Shown here: positions 22,355 to 32,935 of the stretch, in pieces | Numbering within the stretch: position 1 is the stretch's first letter | How the letters are laid out: each line of letters begins with the position of its first letter | DNA from: Asterella californica | Taxonomy: Eukaryota; Streptophyta; Marchantiopsida; Marchantiales; Aytoniaceae | Assembly (NCBI GenBank): GCA_036924285.1 | Contig: JAYKYS010000008.1 | Location: forward strand, 10,300,501 to 10,364,500 | Reading direction: 5' to 3' | Length of the DNA: 64,000 bases | Notes under the pieces: model-generated | What the model was told of the DNA's origin: nothing | Database searches by the model: none | The model's input: the letters and a program-made list of their open reading frames with translations, nothing else | Translations under genes and position numbers: made by a program

Positions 22355-23870
22355 CTCCAAATCGATCAAGAATTTCACTGACATTGCTTGGCACGACGAG
22401 CCCTATCGTCTTGTGCTCTCAGATTTCGCAGTCCCTTCACCAAATGCTCGAACTCTCCTTTAGACCTCTGTTTCTAAATTTAGAGTTTTATAAAAAATAA
22501 AAATGGACCAATAAGAATTCATAGCTCCACTTGGTTGTTCTTTTGTGTCTTAAACCATGTGGTAACTTAATTCCACTCATAGACTACCAAGTCAAGTTCC
22601 CTAAAGTGCCAACGTAAATCTTAAACTACCTAAAAGGACACGCAGCTCTGAAAGTAAACTTAAATCAGCTAAAAAGCGTGCATGGGCAACACATAAGTAC
22701 AATTCCTGAGCTTAAACCCTATCAACATGGTAAATCTAAGTTATGTACATTGAACATCATAGACAAGTAAGAAGTCACTTGCACAAGCGCACAAATGCTT
22801 GAACAAGATAACTAGCATACTATCAGCCTACTAGGACTCAAAATAGTGTTAACACCGTATGCAAAGATGTCAAACACATACATAAATGACTAGAAGTAAT
22901 ATGAGCTAACTTCTAGAACTACTAAACTCAAGTGTCGGAGTAGAAATGTAACATGTAGCCGCCAAGTAGTGCGACATCGTGGTGGTCTAGTTGGAGATAG
23001 AGGTTCAGCACTTGGGAGAGGATCAGTGGATCCACCATCTGCTACGACGTCAGAAGCAGGTGATTGCTCGGATTGAGCAGTTGGAGCAGAGGATAGCTAG
23101 TATGACTATGACTCAACGGAGATCTAGTGGAATAGAGGCTTTCACGTCTTATGGAGGAGAAGGAGGTGACTTCGACTTCATGACTGATGTGGTGCAGATT
23201 GAGACATCTGCGACAGTGACTCGAGGTGCAGTACGTGTCTCTGAGTCACGAGGTACGTCGGTAGAGTTAGATCCACAACGCGGGGTGGCTGATAGACAGG
23301 CCAGGCTTTCTCAATCCTTCTCGTTATCGGAGACGTTGAGAACCACGTCTATGATTCCTAAATAACTTACCGATGGTGCAGTGGAGTTGGAGGCATCGAC
23401 ATCCAGGAGTGGGTGGTGATGTGAGTCAACGCTCGACGTATGTGGATGCAACGTCAAACGCGATGTTGGAGGCAGCTACAACAATTTTGCGAGTCTTACT
23501 ATTTTCAGCCATGGATATGAGAGCTTTGAGAGTTAGCTTGCTCTAGTGTTCCAGTTGGCGCCCACGTTTAGTGAGAGCGAGGATGTTGTTACTTCTAGTG
23601 CTGAGGTGGTTCAGCAAGAGATGATAGACGTGTCCATGGAGTCGAAGATCAGGACAGCTACCAGTGGTACTTGGCAAGCGGCAACTGCCAGGTTAGATGA
23701 GTTACCAGTTAGACCGGCGATTGACCGTGCTAGATTGGCACCAGGTGTGATGTTGTTGGACAACAAAAGTGGTATCTTTTGTTTGGTGGCACCTTCAGCG
23801 AAGGTGTATCGACCACAAAAAGTCTTGTTAGACTCTGGAGTCCAACCGTTGATGTTGGGGAAGGCGGCGT
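21724..23870 (+). pseudogene. Element C gag C-terminal part and start of protease
   Basis: After D1 the C polyprotein resumes. It has a probable coiled-coil (ARIEQLEQRIASMTMTQ, seen twice because of the tandem duplication), then a stretch ending in the aspartic protease start: GVMLLDNKSGIF and VYRPQKVLLDSGVQPLMLGKA. LLDSG carries the Asp-Ser-Gly active site used to cut the polyprotein. The frame is interrupted at 23870 by solo LTR G; the protease continues at 34572. Stops are present in both duplicate gag copies. Confidence 0.78.
22355..23609. repeat. Tandem duplication, unit 2 (about 1.26 kb)
   Basis: Direct copy of 21099-22354. It begins CTCCAAATCGATC at the junction and ends at GTGG, where the original C sequence continues with TTCAGCAAG. 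It contains a second partial copy of D1 LTR (to about 22971) and a second copy of the gag segment, whose frame 22991-23365 is longer open than in unit 1. Confidence 0.88.
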
Positions 23871-24216
23871 TGTCGTGTTGTGGATTGGCTAGGGTGTGAA
23901 ACTAGCATATATGCTTATCGTACGTATTTTGATGTTGTGGAGAAACTTGGACCTTATTGTGTCAAACGATAAAGCTCCACGTGAGCGATTCGTGTACTCT
24001 CCGTTGAGTGGAGATAAGGATTAGTACTCTTGTCGTCATATGTGAAGTTGATGTATAAGAAGAGAGGTGCGCAGAGCTTTGGATATAGAGTGTGGAGTAT
24101 CCAAGTCTAGTCGTGAGTGTTATTAGTATTGTCAGATGAAATGAGAGATAGTAATAATGGCAAGCATGAACGGAGAGCCCTTTCGTGCTCCTGATCTTTC
24201 ACTTGCGCATCCGTTC

Positions 24217-25088
24217 TGTAACGACCTATGTTACACATAGGAAGTTTGTTTATTGGTTGCCAAAGTACTTTAAGGATGTATCAAGTTAGTCATGACTAGC
24301 TAAAAGTTAGTTATGGTTAAACTTAGCTGTACTTTTGGCAGAATTCAGATATTTGCTAAAGAGTGAGCACTACTATCTTGTCATCTTGTCTAAAAGGTAG
24401 AAAGGGGGTGGAAAGTATCCCTTATCTCTTTTTTGACTTGATATTAGTGGTCGGATTAAAGTTGTGGACTTTGTGGGCATTAAAAACAAGAAGAGATTTC
24501 ACATGTTTCCTTTTTAGTGAGTCCTAGTGTAGAGGGGGGGTGGAAATTCGAGATTCCTTGAGAATATTCCAGAATCCTTCTAGAAGTTGTTGACTTTGAA
24601 GGAATAAGCCCATGTGAAAAGATAAAAAGCCCATGTGATTAATGCTTTTACCTTAAGTAATATCTTAGTAAAACTCGGTAAAAGTAGTTACGGCTGAGTT
24701 ACCGGAGGGTACCAAAGTAAAAACCTAGAATGTATAAATAGAGGAGTAGAGAAGAGCTCCTCATCCTTGTTTTCACATTGTCGTAATGACAACTTGAGTA
24801 ATATAGAGAGTGTGGGATATTTTTAGCATGTGAGAACTTGAGAGACGTCGTTAGAATGGAGGATTTTAGTTGATGTGTTTAAAGAGATTTTTAGTTGATA
24901 AGTTTGTGGGTGTATGAATGAGTGAACTCAGCATTTTCCCTTCAAGTTCATGGTGTGCTTCCATCAAAGCCATCAGAGGTGACCCCTGAGTGAGAGACAG
25001 GCCCGACATGTTGCAGATTCGTGGATGACGATCGTGGAGGTTGAGAGATCGGGGGGTAGTTGATCGATAGGACCGCGGAGGGTTTACA
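24217..25088 (+). repeat. 5' LTR of element A
   Basis: 872 bp, starting TGTAACGACC and ending GGTTTACA. It lacks 42 bp near its start that the 3' LTR has (the stretch after GGAAGTTTGT), which accounts for the length difference. A TATA box lies at 24733-24741. The first 28 bases hold two overlapping inverted repeats (TGTAAC/GTTACA and CCTATG/CATAGG). Confidence 0.95.
24733..24741 (+). promoter_or_regulatory. TATA box of the element A LTR promoter
   Basis: TATAAATAG, conserved in all four A/B LTRs. It is followed by an inverted repeat GAGGAG/CTCCTC that would fold near the start of the transcript. RNA polymerase II transcription of the element is expected to start about 25-35 bases downstream. 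Confidence 0.75.
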
Positions 25089-25092
25089 TTTT

Positions 25093-25109
25093 TGGTTCCG
25101 TTGCCGGGA
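25093..25109 (+). other. Primer binding site of element A (tRNA-Glu)
   Basis: TGGTTCCGTTGCCGGGA begins five bases into the internal region and is the exact complement of the 3' end of plant tRNA-Glu (CCCGGCAACGGAACCA), including CCA. It primes minus-strand DNA synthesis. The same site occurs in B at 38328-38344. Confidence 0.85.
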
Positions 25110-25134
25110 CCTCACTTGAAGGGATCGTTGAACG

Positions 25135-25305
25135 ATGTTTAGAGTTCAGTTCTATATTCGACAAAAGGAGATTATGAGAGAGCACATGGAGAGAACGTTG
25201 GGAGGAGAGAGAGCTAACGCGATGTTAGCAACGTTAGAACCTTTCGTGTATCCTGTAGTGATATATGACGTGTTCGAAGTCATTCTTTACATCTTGTTCA
25301 CTTAG
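25135..25305 (+). CDS. Leader ORF0 of element A, 56 aa, unknown function
   Basis: A 56-codon frame starts 25 bases after the primer site and is kept in B (38369-38539) at the same length with two residue changes. It starts MFRVQFYIRQKEIMREHMER and ends in a hydrophobic, aromatic tail (PVVIYDVFEVILYILFT). I recognise no family. A decayed relative occurs in G at about 33008-33100. It could be a small protein or an upstream ORF controlling translation of gag. Confidence 0.45.
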   Translation: MFRVQFYIRQKEIMREHMERTLGGERANAMLATLEPFVYPVVIYDVFEVILYILFT

Positions 25306-25400
25306 AAAGGGTTCGAGGAGAGTTGAAAGAGTGTGCACTAAGAGTTGTAGAGGAAGGAGGAGAGAAAAGTTATTAGAGGAGATAAATTTGTGAGTTTAGA

Positions 25401-25860
25401 AATTCTGCTCTCTGGAAAATTTGTACAGTCGCTGTCAACTTTTCTGTGAATTTTATTTTCCTGTGATACTTTCCAGTGTTTTAGATTGGCTGATAACCTA
25501 TCTAAGACAAAAGAAATCATAGGAAAAGGTGGTCTACAGAGGGAGCAATGAATTTTCAAAGTTGATGGGGTCTATTCGTGAGAGTTGAAGAATTCTGTTA
25601 TCTGGAAAAATTTTACAGTCATTGTCATATTTTTTGTGAATTTTATTTTCCTGAGAAACTTTCCAGTGTTTTAGAGTGGCTGATAAGCTATCCAGGACAA
25701 AAGAAATCATGAGAAGATGAGGTCTGAAGAGGGAGAAAGAATTTTTCAAAGTGGAGGGGGTTGACAACCACGAGGGAAGTGAAAATATACAAATTTCAGT
25801 TCTTTGAAAATTTATACAGTCATCACCATCTCTTCTGATTAGGGAAGTTTCTGTTGAAAC
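25401..25860 (+). repeat. Leader tandem repeat of element A (about 190-bp units, 2.5 copies)
   Basis: Units start near 25401, 25591 and about 25791 (partial). Each has an ATTCTG..TCTGGAAAA start, ACAGTC, and CCAGTGTTTTAGA. The same array occurs in B (38640-39110). Minus-strand open frames through it just reflect the repeat. Confidence 0.8.
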
Positions 25861-25976
25861 TTCATGATTTAGTAGCTTGGAGGTTGAGCTACTGGAGATA
25901 ACAAAAATCTTGGAGAGATCTCTTACCAACTAAGAGATACACGTTTCGGCATACAAGGAGGTCTTGAAGATACTTC

Positions 25977-26294
25977 ATGGGGAATCCTGTTCGAATGACG
26001 AGGTGGAAGAAGAGACGTTTAGGAGTTCGAACAGAGACGAAGAAGCCCAAGTTGAGTATAGATGAGTTACGAACCCGCATCTATAGCACTTGGGGTGCCC
26101 TCTTTACCCTATACGAAGAAGCTTCCGCGACCATTGGCACAGATTTGAAGAAAGCCGAGTTTAAAGCATCATTCACTGTGGAGGCCACGAATGCTCCTGG
26201 TGAAGTAGAGTTGGATTTTTACAAGAGTGAGTTCAAGATGTCTGTTGTGATTAGTACAAACGATGGTGAGGAGGATCATATCTTCGATAGTTAA
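25977..26294 (+). CDS. ORFx of element A, 105 aa, unknown function
   Basis: An intact 105-codon frame from ATG at 25977, with the basic start MGNPVRMTRWKKRRLGVRTE. No domain is recognised. Its counterpart in B (39177-39494) has exactly the same length and no frameshift, but I count 33 differing residues of 105 (about 69% identity). Flanking ORFy and gag-pol are about 95% identical. Retained length with fast protein change suggests it was translated and under unusual selection, or swapped by recombination. It lies between the leader repeat and ORFy. Confidence 0.55.
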   Translation: MGNPVRMTRWKKRRLGVRTETKKPKLSIDELRTRIYSTWGALFTLYEEASATIGTDLKKAEFKASFTVEATNAPGEVELDFYKSEFKMSVVISTNDGEEDHIFDS

Positions 26295-26432
26295 TTTTAG
26301 ATTAGATTTTATTTCGTGTATAGCATGTATAATACACGATTTCCAATATAAAGCTCGGAAGAGTTAAGAAAGTGATGTAGAATTATTTTCCTCTATGATA
26401 TTTTGTCCACTTAATGGTTGAGAATGTGCAAC

Positions 26433-26909
26433 ATGAGTGGAAATTTAAAAGATTGGAAAGTTAGACTTAGAAACCTTCCTCAAGGTTTAGATGTCATAGT
26501 AAGTGTCGGAGAAAGTTCGAGAGAGATTATCGTCGAGTTTGAAAACTCTAGTACTAAACCTCAAGTAGAATCTCCGAGGAGAAGAGTAGAAACCGACTTG
26601 TGGTGTTATTTCTGTAGAGGGTTGGGACACAAAGTAGTGAATTGTCCAACTAGAATCAGAACCGAGAGAGCTAAAGGGAAGCGGGAGTTTACTGATTTAA
26701 GTCTTCGAGTGGGTCCATCGTCACCAGCGCCAATTCATCTTCTAGGCGAAGATCCTTGTCCAAGTTGTGGAGTGTGTGATCTATCAAGAGGACACAAGTG
26801 CGTCGATGTGGCCGCCCTACTTACGTCAGTAGTCGAGAAGTTGGACGAGACTCAAAGAGCTGAGACGGAGAAGTTGTCGACTTCAAAAGAGGACTCGGCT
26901 GAGTTGTGA
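26433..26909 (+). CDS. ORFy of element A, 158-aa zinc-knuckle protein upstream of gag
   Basis: A 158-codon frame. The start at 26433 (MSG) is chosen because B keeps the same ATG at 39633. Residues 58-71 form a canonical CCHC knuckle, CYFCRGLGHKVVNC (C58, C61, H66, C71), the RNA/DNA-binding motif of retroviral nucleocapsids. A second Cys/His cluster follows (C109, C112, C115, H121, C123). The end is acidic and Ser/Glu-rich. Since gag carries its own different knuckle, this is an extra nucleic-acid-binding protein, perhaps a chaperone or packaging factor. It lies 213 bases upstream of gag. Confidence 0.6.
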   Translation: MSGNLKDWKVRLRNLPQGLDVIVSVGESSREIIVEFENSSTKPQVESPRRRVETDLWCYFCRGLGHKVVNCPTRIRTERAKGKREFTDLSLRVGPSSPAPIHLLGEDPCPSCGVCDLSRGHKCVDVAALLTSVVEKLDETQRAETEKLSTSKEDSAEL

Positions 26910-27122
26910 TGGAGATCGTCATTCGGATGGTGGAGAAGGCGGTGATGCGACTCAGGCTCATGATTACCTTGGGAGAAGAGATGGCACAAGAGGTGTTGTT
27001 ACAACCATTTCCTTTCATTTTACCTATGGTAGATTATTCGCGAATGGAATTGGTGATGTTCGTACTCTTTTAGCGAGTAGTTATTGCACAAAAATTAGAA
27101 GGGTAGAAAGAATAGTTACAAG

Positions 27123-27848
27123 ATGGGGAAGTTACTTGTGTTTCATGGGAAGGACAATAAAGATGTAGAACCATTTGTACGAGACTTCAAAAGAGGTTGC
27201 ATCGGAAACAACGTGAGAAGGAAGGAAGAATGGGTGTTGTTACTGCTAGAGTTTTTAGAAGATTTTGCTCTTACGTGGTATGAAGATCGAGTGAAGAGCA
27301 AGACACCTGGTGCAGTTGAGGACACATGAGAGACGTTGAGTAATGCACTCATCGAAGAATTTCTTCCAGAAGAGAGTTATGAGAAGCTCATGGTGGAGCT
27401 TACTCATTTGAAGCAACGGGACGACGAGAAAGTTCGGCAATATGCCGAAAGGGTGGATAAGTTGAAGCAACGGTTTCGGACGGTCCTACGGAAGAGTGGA
27501 GACAATGTGGAGCTAACGGTGGCGGGGATTGGAGCAGTGTTGACCAAGAACTTGGTGGGAGGGTTGAGGCCTTCAATTCGAACCCAAGTGAGGTACGAGA
27601 AGCCAGCAACCAAAGCGGAGGCCATCAAGATTGCGACAAACATGGAAGAGAGTTTGGATGAAGGAGATATCATCCAACCTCATCATGCTGCTCTGGTGTC
27701 GACTCCGACTCCTGGTGTAGCCACAACAATCGCACCTGCACCGTCACAATTGGTGATTGTTTCAACGTCAGCTCCTACTCCAACGGTGGTGCCAAGATCG
27801 TTTGTCCCAACAACGATGTCTACACCTCTGATTTTCATGCCGAGCTGA
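27123..27848 (+). pseudogene. Gag of element A
   Basis: Retrotransposon gag core: GKLLVFHGKDNKDVEPFVRDF, WVLLLLEFLEDFALTWYED, then VDKLKQRFRTVLRKSG. It forms the particle. A TGA at 27327-27329 replaces the TGG present in B, and a 5-bp deletion near 27822-27830 (relative to B) throws the frame off just before the zinc knuckle, so gag and pol, continuous by design, are split here. Start chosen at MGK; an in-frame stop lies a few codons upstream. Confidence 0.85.
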
Positions 27849-30800
27849 AGAGCATCACCGACACTCTTGCGGATCTCAAGATAAACGTGGTGCAGTTACG
27901 AGAATGGAGGAACAAAGGTGGAGGAGGAGGTCAAAGAGGTTACGACAACAATCCCAACCGAGGAAATCAAGGTAACTTTGGAGGTAACCAAGGTAACTTT
28001 GGAGGAATCACTTGTTGGACGTGTGGAGGTTCTCATTTTCAGCAAAATTGTCCTAACAACGGAGCGAGAGGTGCCGAAGCTGTCAGAATGAATGTGGGTG
28101 GAGGAAATCCATCACAAGGACGAGACAAAGGGTTGGCTACTATCGATGTCGTACGAGATCCCATCTACGAGAAAGGAGAGAGTTCGAACTCTTCACATGC
28201 ACCGGTGGAGCTTTTAGCTCAAGAAAGGAAAAGAACTCGATTTTCTGATGAACCGGTTTTCATGGAGGAGTCAGCAAGTAGAAGTACTCGTTCGAGTAAT
28301 GTTTCGAGTACACCAAGGGAGCCAAGAAGGAAGCTGGGGATGGCAGATTTCACCATTTCATCTTCCCAAGCGGGATATGATGTGGTTGAAGATGTGGGTG
28401 CTCAGAAAGCCAACATCACTGTTGGACAACTGATCGCACTTAATCCCAGCTTACGAAGGGAACTCAAAGGAGGACTGAGTTCTAAGAGAAGCAAGAAGAA
28501 GAAACCCAAGAGCAAGACATCAAAGTCTGTGGGAGTTGGTGTGGTGGATGTGCATGCTTCAGAGGTATGCACTAGGGCTTCAAAGATTGAAGTCCGGTTG
28601 AATGGTCACTACGTCTCTGACGTATTGGTGGATGGAGGGTCGGCTGTAAACGCCATATCGGAGAGGTTGATGAAGAAGTTGGGGATGGAACCAACTCGCC
28701 CGGCTAGCATTGTCGTGGGGATGGCTAACAAGCAACGGGTAAGACCTCTTGGTGTGTTAGAGAAGGTGGTCGTGTCTGTGATGGGAGTTCAAACATTGAT
28801 GTCCTTTCAAGTGTTAAAGGACTCTAGTTATGATTTGCTCCTAGGTAGGTCTTGGTTGAGAGCTGTGCGCACCACGGATAGGTGGCACAAGGGATATTTA
28901 CGGATTGGGCCTAGAGATCATAGAGTGATAGTTCCTCTCTCGGGTGTTGGAGTTGTGACTTCTGACTCTGATAGACCCACTAGTGACTACTGGGAATCTG
29001 ATACGGAGGATGATCAGAGTGTCTCAGAAGTAGATACCGGAGATTCTTACGATCAAGACTCCTCGTCTGAGGACGAAGGATTTGGTCGGGATGAATCATT
29101 ACATCAGCTTAGTGCTATTGACTTGTTGCCTCGACCAGCAATGGAGAAAGATCCTGACAAAGAAGAGTTGAGTGAGGCAGAGATTGTGAGAAGACTCTCT
29201 ACCCTGAAGTTTGGTATCAATGTCACTCAAGAGGAGAAAAGTAGATTCCTAGATATATTTCAAAAATATATCCATGTGTTTGCTTTCAGCTACAAGGATT
29301 TGAAGGAGGTGACTCTCGAGACTCATCGAATCAAATTGGAGGAGAACGCAAGACCAGTTCGACAGAAGCAGAGAAGGGTCAATCCTACAACAGCGATGAT
29401 GGTCAAGGAGGAGATAGACAAGTTGAGGGAGGCGAGTTTCATCTACGAGGTGGAGAACTCAGAAAGGGTTTCACCCATTGTGATTGTCAAGAAGAAGAAT
29501 GGTAAGCTGCGAGTGTGCATAGACTATAAGAAGCTGAATGCAGTTACCAAGAAGGATTATTATCCTCTACCATTTATAGATGAGATTTTGGAGGAAGTTG
29601 CTGGTCATGAGTGGTACAGCTTTGGTGATGGTTATAGTGGGTATAACCAGATCAAGATAGCACAGGAGTACCAACAGTTGACTACTTTCACTACTCCTTG
29701 GGGAACATTTGCATTTCGGGTGATGCCATTCGGACTGTGTAATGCTCCGGCCACGTTTCAAAGGTTCATGAACAAGGTGTTTGAACCATTCATAGGGAAG
29801 TTTGTTCGAGATTTCATTGACGATTTCTGCGTGTACGGAAGAAAGGAGGACCACTTTGATCATGTGATCAAAGTTTTGCAGCGGTTGGAGCAAGCTAACG
29901 CTTCTCTAAATCCAGAAAAGTGCATCTTTGGCTGCGAAGAAGGTCTGCTGTTAGGGCACATCATTTCCAAGAATGGGATTGCGGTAGATCCTGAGAAGGT
30001 GAAGAAGATTGTGGATCTTCCATTTCCGATCAACTTGACAAAGTTGAGGCAGTTTCTTGGCATGGTTGGATATTATCGTAGGTTTGTCTTTTCCTTCTCA
30101 AACAAAGCAATAGCTTTGACTATGTACATGAAGAAGGGAGTTGATTTTGACTTGATAGTGCATGATCAGAAGGCAAAGGAAGCATTTGAGGAGCTGAAAA
30201 AGGCATTAGTGACAGCTCCTATACTTGCTAAACCTGAGTGGAGTAAAGCATTTATTCTGTATACGGATGCCTCCAATGTAGCTATCAGGTGTACATTAAG
30301 TCAGTTAGATGAAGATGGGCATGATCATCCTATAGCTTATGCTAGTAGGCAGATGGTTCCAGCGGAGAAGAATTACTCCGTGACTGAACGAGAAGGATTA
30401 GCGGTGATCTTTGGATTGAAGAAATTTCGACACTACTTGCTAGGAGGGAAATTTTCCATAGTCACAGATCACAAGGCTTTAAAGTATATCTTTAATAAGC
30501 CTAATGCCGAAGGTCGTATTGCTCGTTGGAAGATCCTTCTAACAGAATACGATTATGTGATCGAAGATAGACCAGGGAAGAAGCATGCGAATGCTGATCT
30601 TTTGTCAAGGGCTTATGATGATGAGGGAGAAGAACCGTTTGATGATTCATTTCCAGACGAGCATCTGATGACCATCACAAGCATCGAGGAGATACCGGAC
30701 GAGTACAAGGAAATCTGGAGTTTCCTTGTAGATGGTTCTTTTCCAGAAGGTATGCATACCCGAGAACGTAACTCGTTGATCAAGAGATGCAAACCTTACA

Positions 30801-31866
30801 CCATGGTGGAGGGAATTCTATTTCATCAAGGAGCAGATGGCTTACTAAGGAGAGCAGTTGGTCAGAAGGAGGCGTTCAAGCTGATGCACGAGTTTCACGA
30901 TGGCACTGTTTGCGGAGGTCACTTTGCTGGTAAGATAACAGCTTTCAAGATTTTGGATGCGAGTTATCATTGGAGAGGGATTTTCAAGGAGTGTTTAGAC
31001 TATTGCAAAACTTGCGACGTATGTCAAGCATTTGCTCTGAAGTCTACTAGAACACCTCCTTTAAGATCAATTTCAATACTAGGACCATTTGAGAAGTGGG
31101 GTATTGACTTTGTAGGTCCTCTTAATAAGACACCTCGAGGCAATAGGTACATTGTAGTCGCCACAGACTATTGTACCAAGTGGGTAGAGGCTAGACCTTT
31201 GAGGGAGACCAATGAAACAGAAGTCGGTAGATTCCTATGGGAGAGGATCATCACGAGATTTGGATGTCCGTTAGAGTTGATCTCAGATAGAGGAGGAGAG
31301 TTTGTAGGGAGCATGACTACTGCTATGCTACAACATTTTTCTATCAAGCCACGAGTAACGACCTCATACAAACCAAATGCTAATGGTCTTGCGGAGAAGA
31401 CCAATCTTACACTTTGTATGATGCTCGCCAAAGATGCTGGTGTCGAAACTGCGAAACATACTTGGGATAAGAGGCTACATGCCATCTTATGGGAGTACCG
31501 AACGACAACAAAGACTTCTACTGGGTACTCTCCATTTCGACTGGTTTATGGAGTGGAGTCCAAGTTGCCGATCCAATTCGAATTGGATACTTTTCAAACT
31601 ATTCAACGAAAGTTGAAGAGGTCGAGAGGAGAAGACGTGGTCAGATCAAGAAGGGAGCAACTCATGGAGTTGGAAGAGATCCGAGCAGTAGCAATGATCC
31701 GGATGGAACGAGCTCAGGCGTATCAAAAGAAGAGTTACGACAAATGGTTGGGCAAGAGCGAGATAAAACCTTTTCAAGTCGGAGATTGGGTAATGTTGTA
31801 TGATGCTATCAGATTCAAGAGGGCTAGGAAGAAGTTTCTTCCAAGATATTTTGGTCCTTTGTTGTA
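27849..31866 (+). pseudogene. Pol region of element A (zinc knuckle, protease, RT, RNase H, integrase)
   Basis: One frame of over 1300 codons. Counting from GTG 27887: zinc knuckle C43/C46/H50/C55 (C-x2-C-x3-H-x4-C); protease VLVDGGS with D249 and LLLGRSWL at 317-324; RT with VCIDYKKLN near 543-551 and catalytic FIDDF at 643-647; RNase H D794, E836, D861 and D904; integrase zinc finger H1004, H1012, C1043, C1046 and catalytic D1074, D1134, E1170 (D-35-E). No chromodomain is seen. A 1-bp deletion in a T run near 31857 removes about 48 C-terminal residues that B keeps. RT copies RNA to DNA and integrase inserts it. Confidence 0.93.
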
Positions 31867-32002
31867 GATAAGGTGTGGAGCAACTTCACATATGACCTTC
31901 AGGAGCTGGGAGGAAGGAGATTTGATCGAGTAAATCATGACAAGTTGAAGTTGTTTCATCGACGAAATTTCTCTCTTCACTCCGAGGACGGAGCGAAAAT
32001 TT

Positions 32003-32017
32003 AGTCCGGGGGTAAAA
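32003..32017 (+). other. Polypurine tract region of element A
   Basis: AGTCCGGGGGTAAAA lies immediately before the 3' LTR and is identical in B (46583-46597). It is the expected RNase H-resistant primer for plus-strand synthesis, although it is short and G-based rather than a long purine run. Confidence 0.55.
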
Positions 32018-32931
32018 TGTAACGACCTATGTTACACATAGGAAGTTTGTCTAATAGTAAGATGTTTAGTTATAACTAAGTATTGAGAATGTTTATTGGT
32101 TGCCAAAGTACTTTAAGGATGTATCAAGTTAGTCATGACTAGCTAAAAGTTAGTTATGGTTAAACTTAGCTGTACTTTTGGCAGAATTCAGATATTTGCT
32201 AAAGAGTGAGCACTACTATCTTGTCATCTTGTCTAAAAGGTAGAAAGGGGGTGGAAAGTATCCCTTATCTCTTTTTTGACTTGATATTAGTGGTTGGATT
32301 AAAGTTGTGGACTTTGTGGGCATTAAAAACAAGAAGAGATTCCACATGTTTCCTTTTTAGTGGGTCCTAGTGTAGAGGGGGGGTGGAAATTCGAGATTTC
32401 TTGAGAATATTCCAGAATCCTTCTAGAAGTTGTTGACTTTGAAGGAATAAGCCCATGTGAAAAGGTAAAAAGCCCATGTGATTAATGCTTTTACCTTAAG
32501 TAATATCTTAGTAAAACTCGGTAAAAGTAGTTACGGCTGAGTTACCGGAGGGTACCAAAGTAAAAACCTAGAATGTATAAATAGAGGAGTAGAGAAGAGC
32601 TCCTCATCCTTGTTTTCATATTGTCGTAATGACAACTTGAGTAATATAGAGAGTGTGGGATATTTTTAGCATGTGAGAACTTGAGAGACGTCGTTAGAAT
32701 GGAGGATTTTAGTTGATGTGTTTAAGGAGATTTTTAGTTGATAAGTTTGTGGGTGTATGAATGAGTGAACTCATCATTTTCCCTTCAAGTTCATGGTGTG
32801 CTTCCATCAAAGCCATCAGAGGTGACCCCTGAGTGAGAGACAGGCCCGACATGTTGCAGATTCGTGGATGACGATCGTGGAGGTTGAGAGATCGGGGGGT
32901 AGTTGATCGATAGGACCGCGAAGGGTTTACA
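32018..32931 (+). repeat. 3' LTR of element A
   Basis: 914 bp, TGTAACGACC to GGTTTACA, followed by the target duplication GTTC. It differs from the 5' LTR by about 9 substitutions and the 42 bp missing from the 5' copy. Confidence 0.95.
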
Positions 32932-32935
32932 GTTC

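Larger units (their letters stand above)
24217..32931 (+). mobile_element. Full-length Ty3/gypsy retrotransposon A
   Basis: The 8.7-kb element has LTRs at 24217-25088 and 32018-32931, the target duplication GTTC (24213-24216 and 32932-32935), a tRNA-Glu primer site, a purine-rich tract before the 3' LTR, three leader ORFs, then gag and pol in the order protease, RT, RNase H, integrase. Hand comparison of the LTRs shows about 9 substitutions (about 1%) and one 42-bp indel. It is inserted in solo LTR G. A stop in gag, a 5-bp deletion at the gag end and a 1-bp deletion at the pol end make it defective. Confidence 0.95.

Noticed and set aside
26821..27018. Minus-strand frames repeated in A and B (for example 26821-27018 and 40021-40218)
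   Set aside because: Conserved only because A and B are sister copies; antisense to ORFy.
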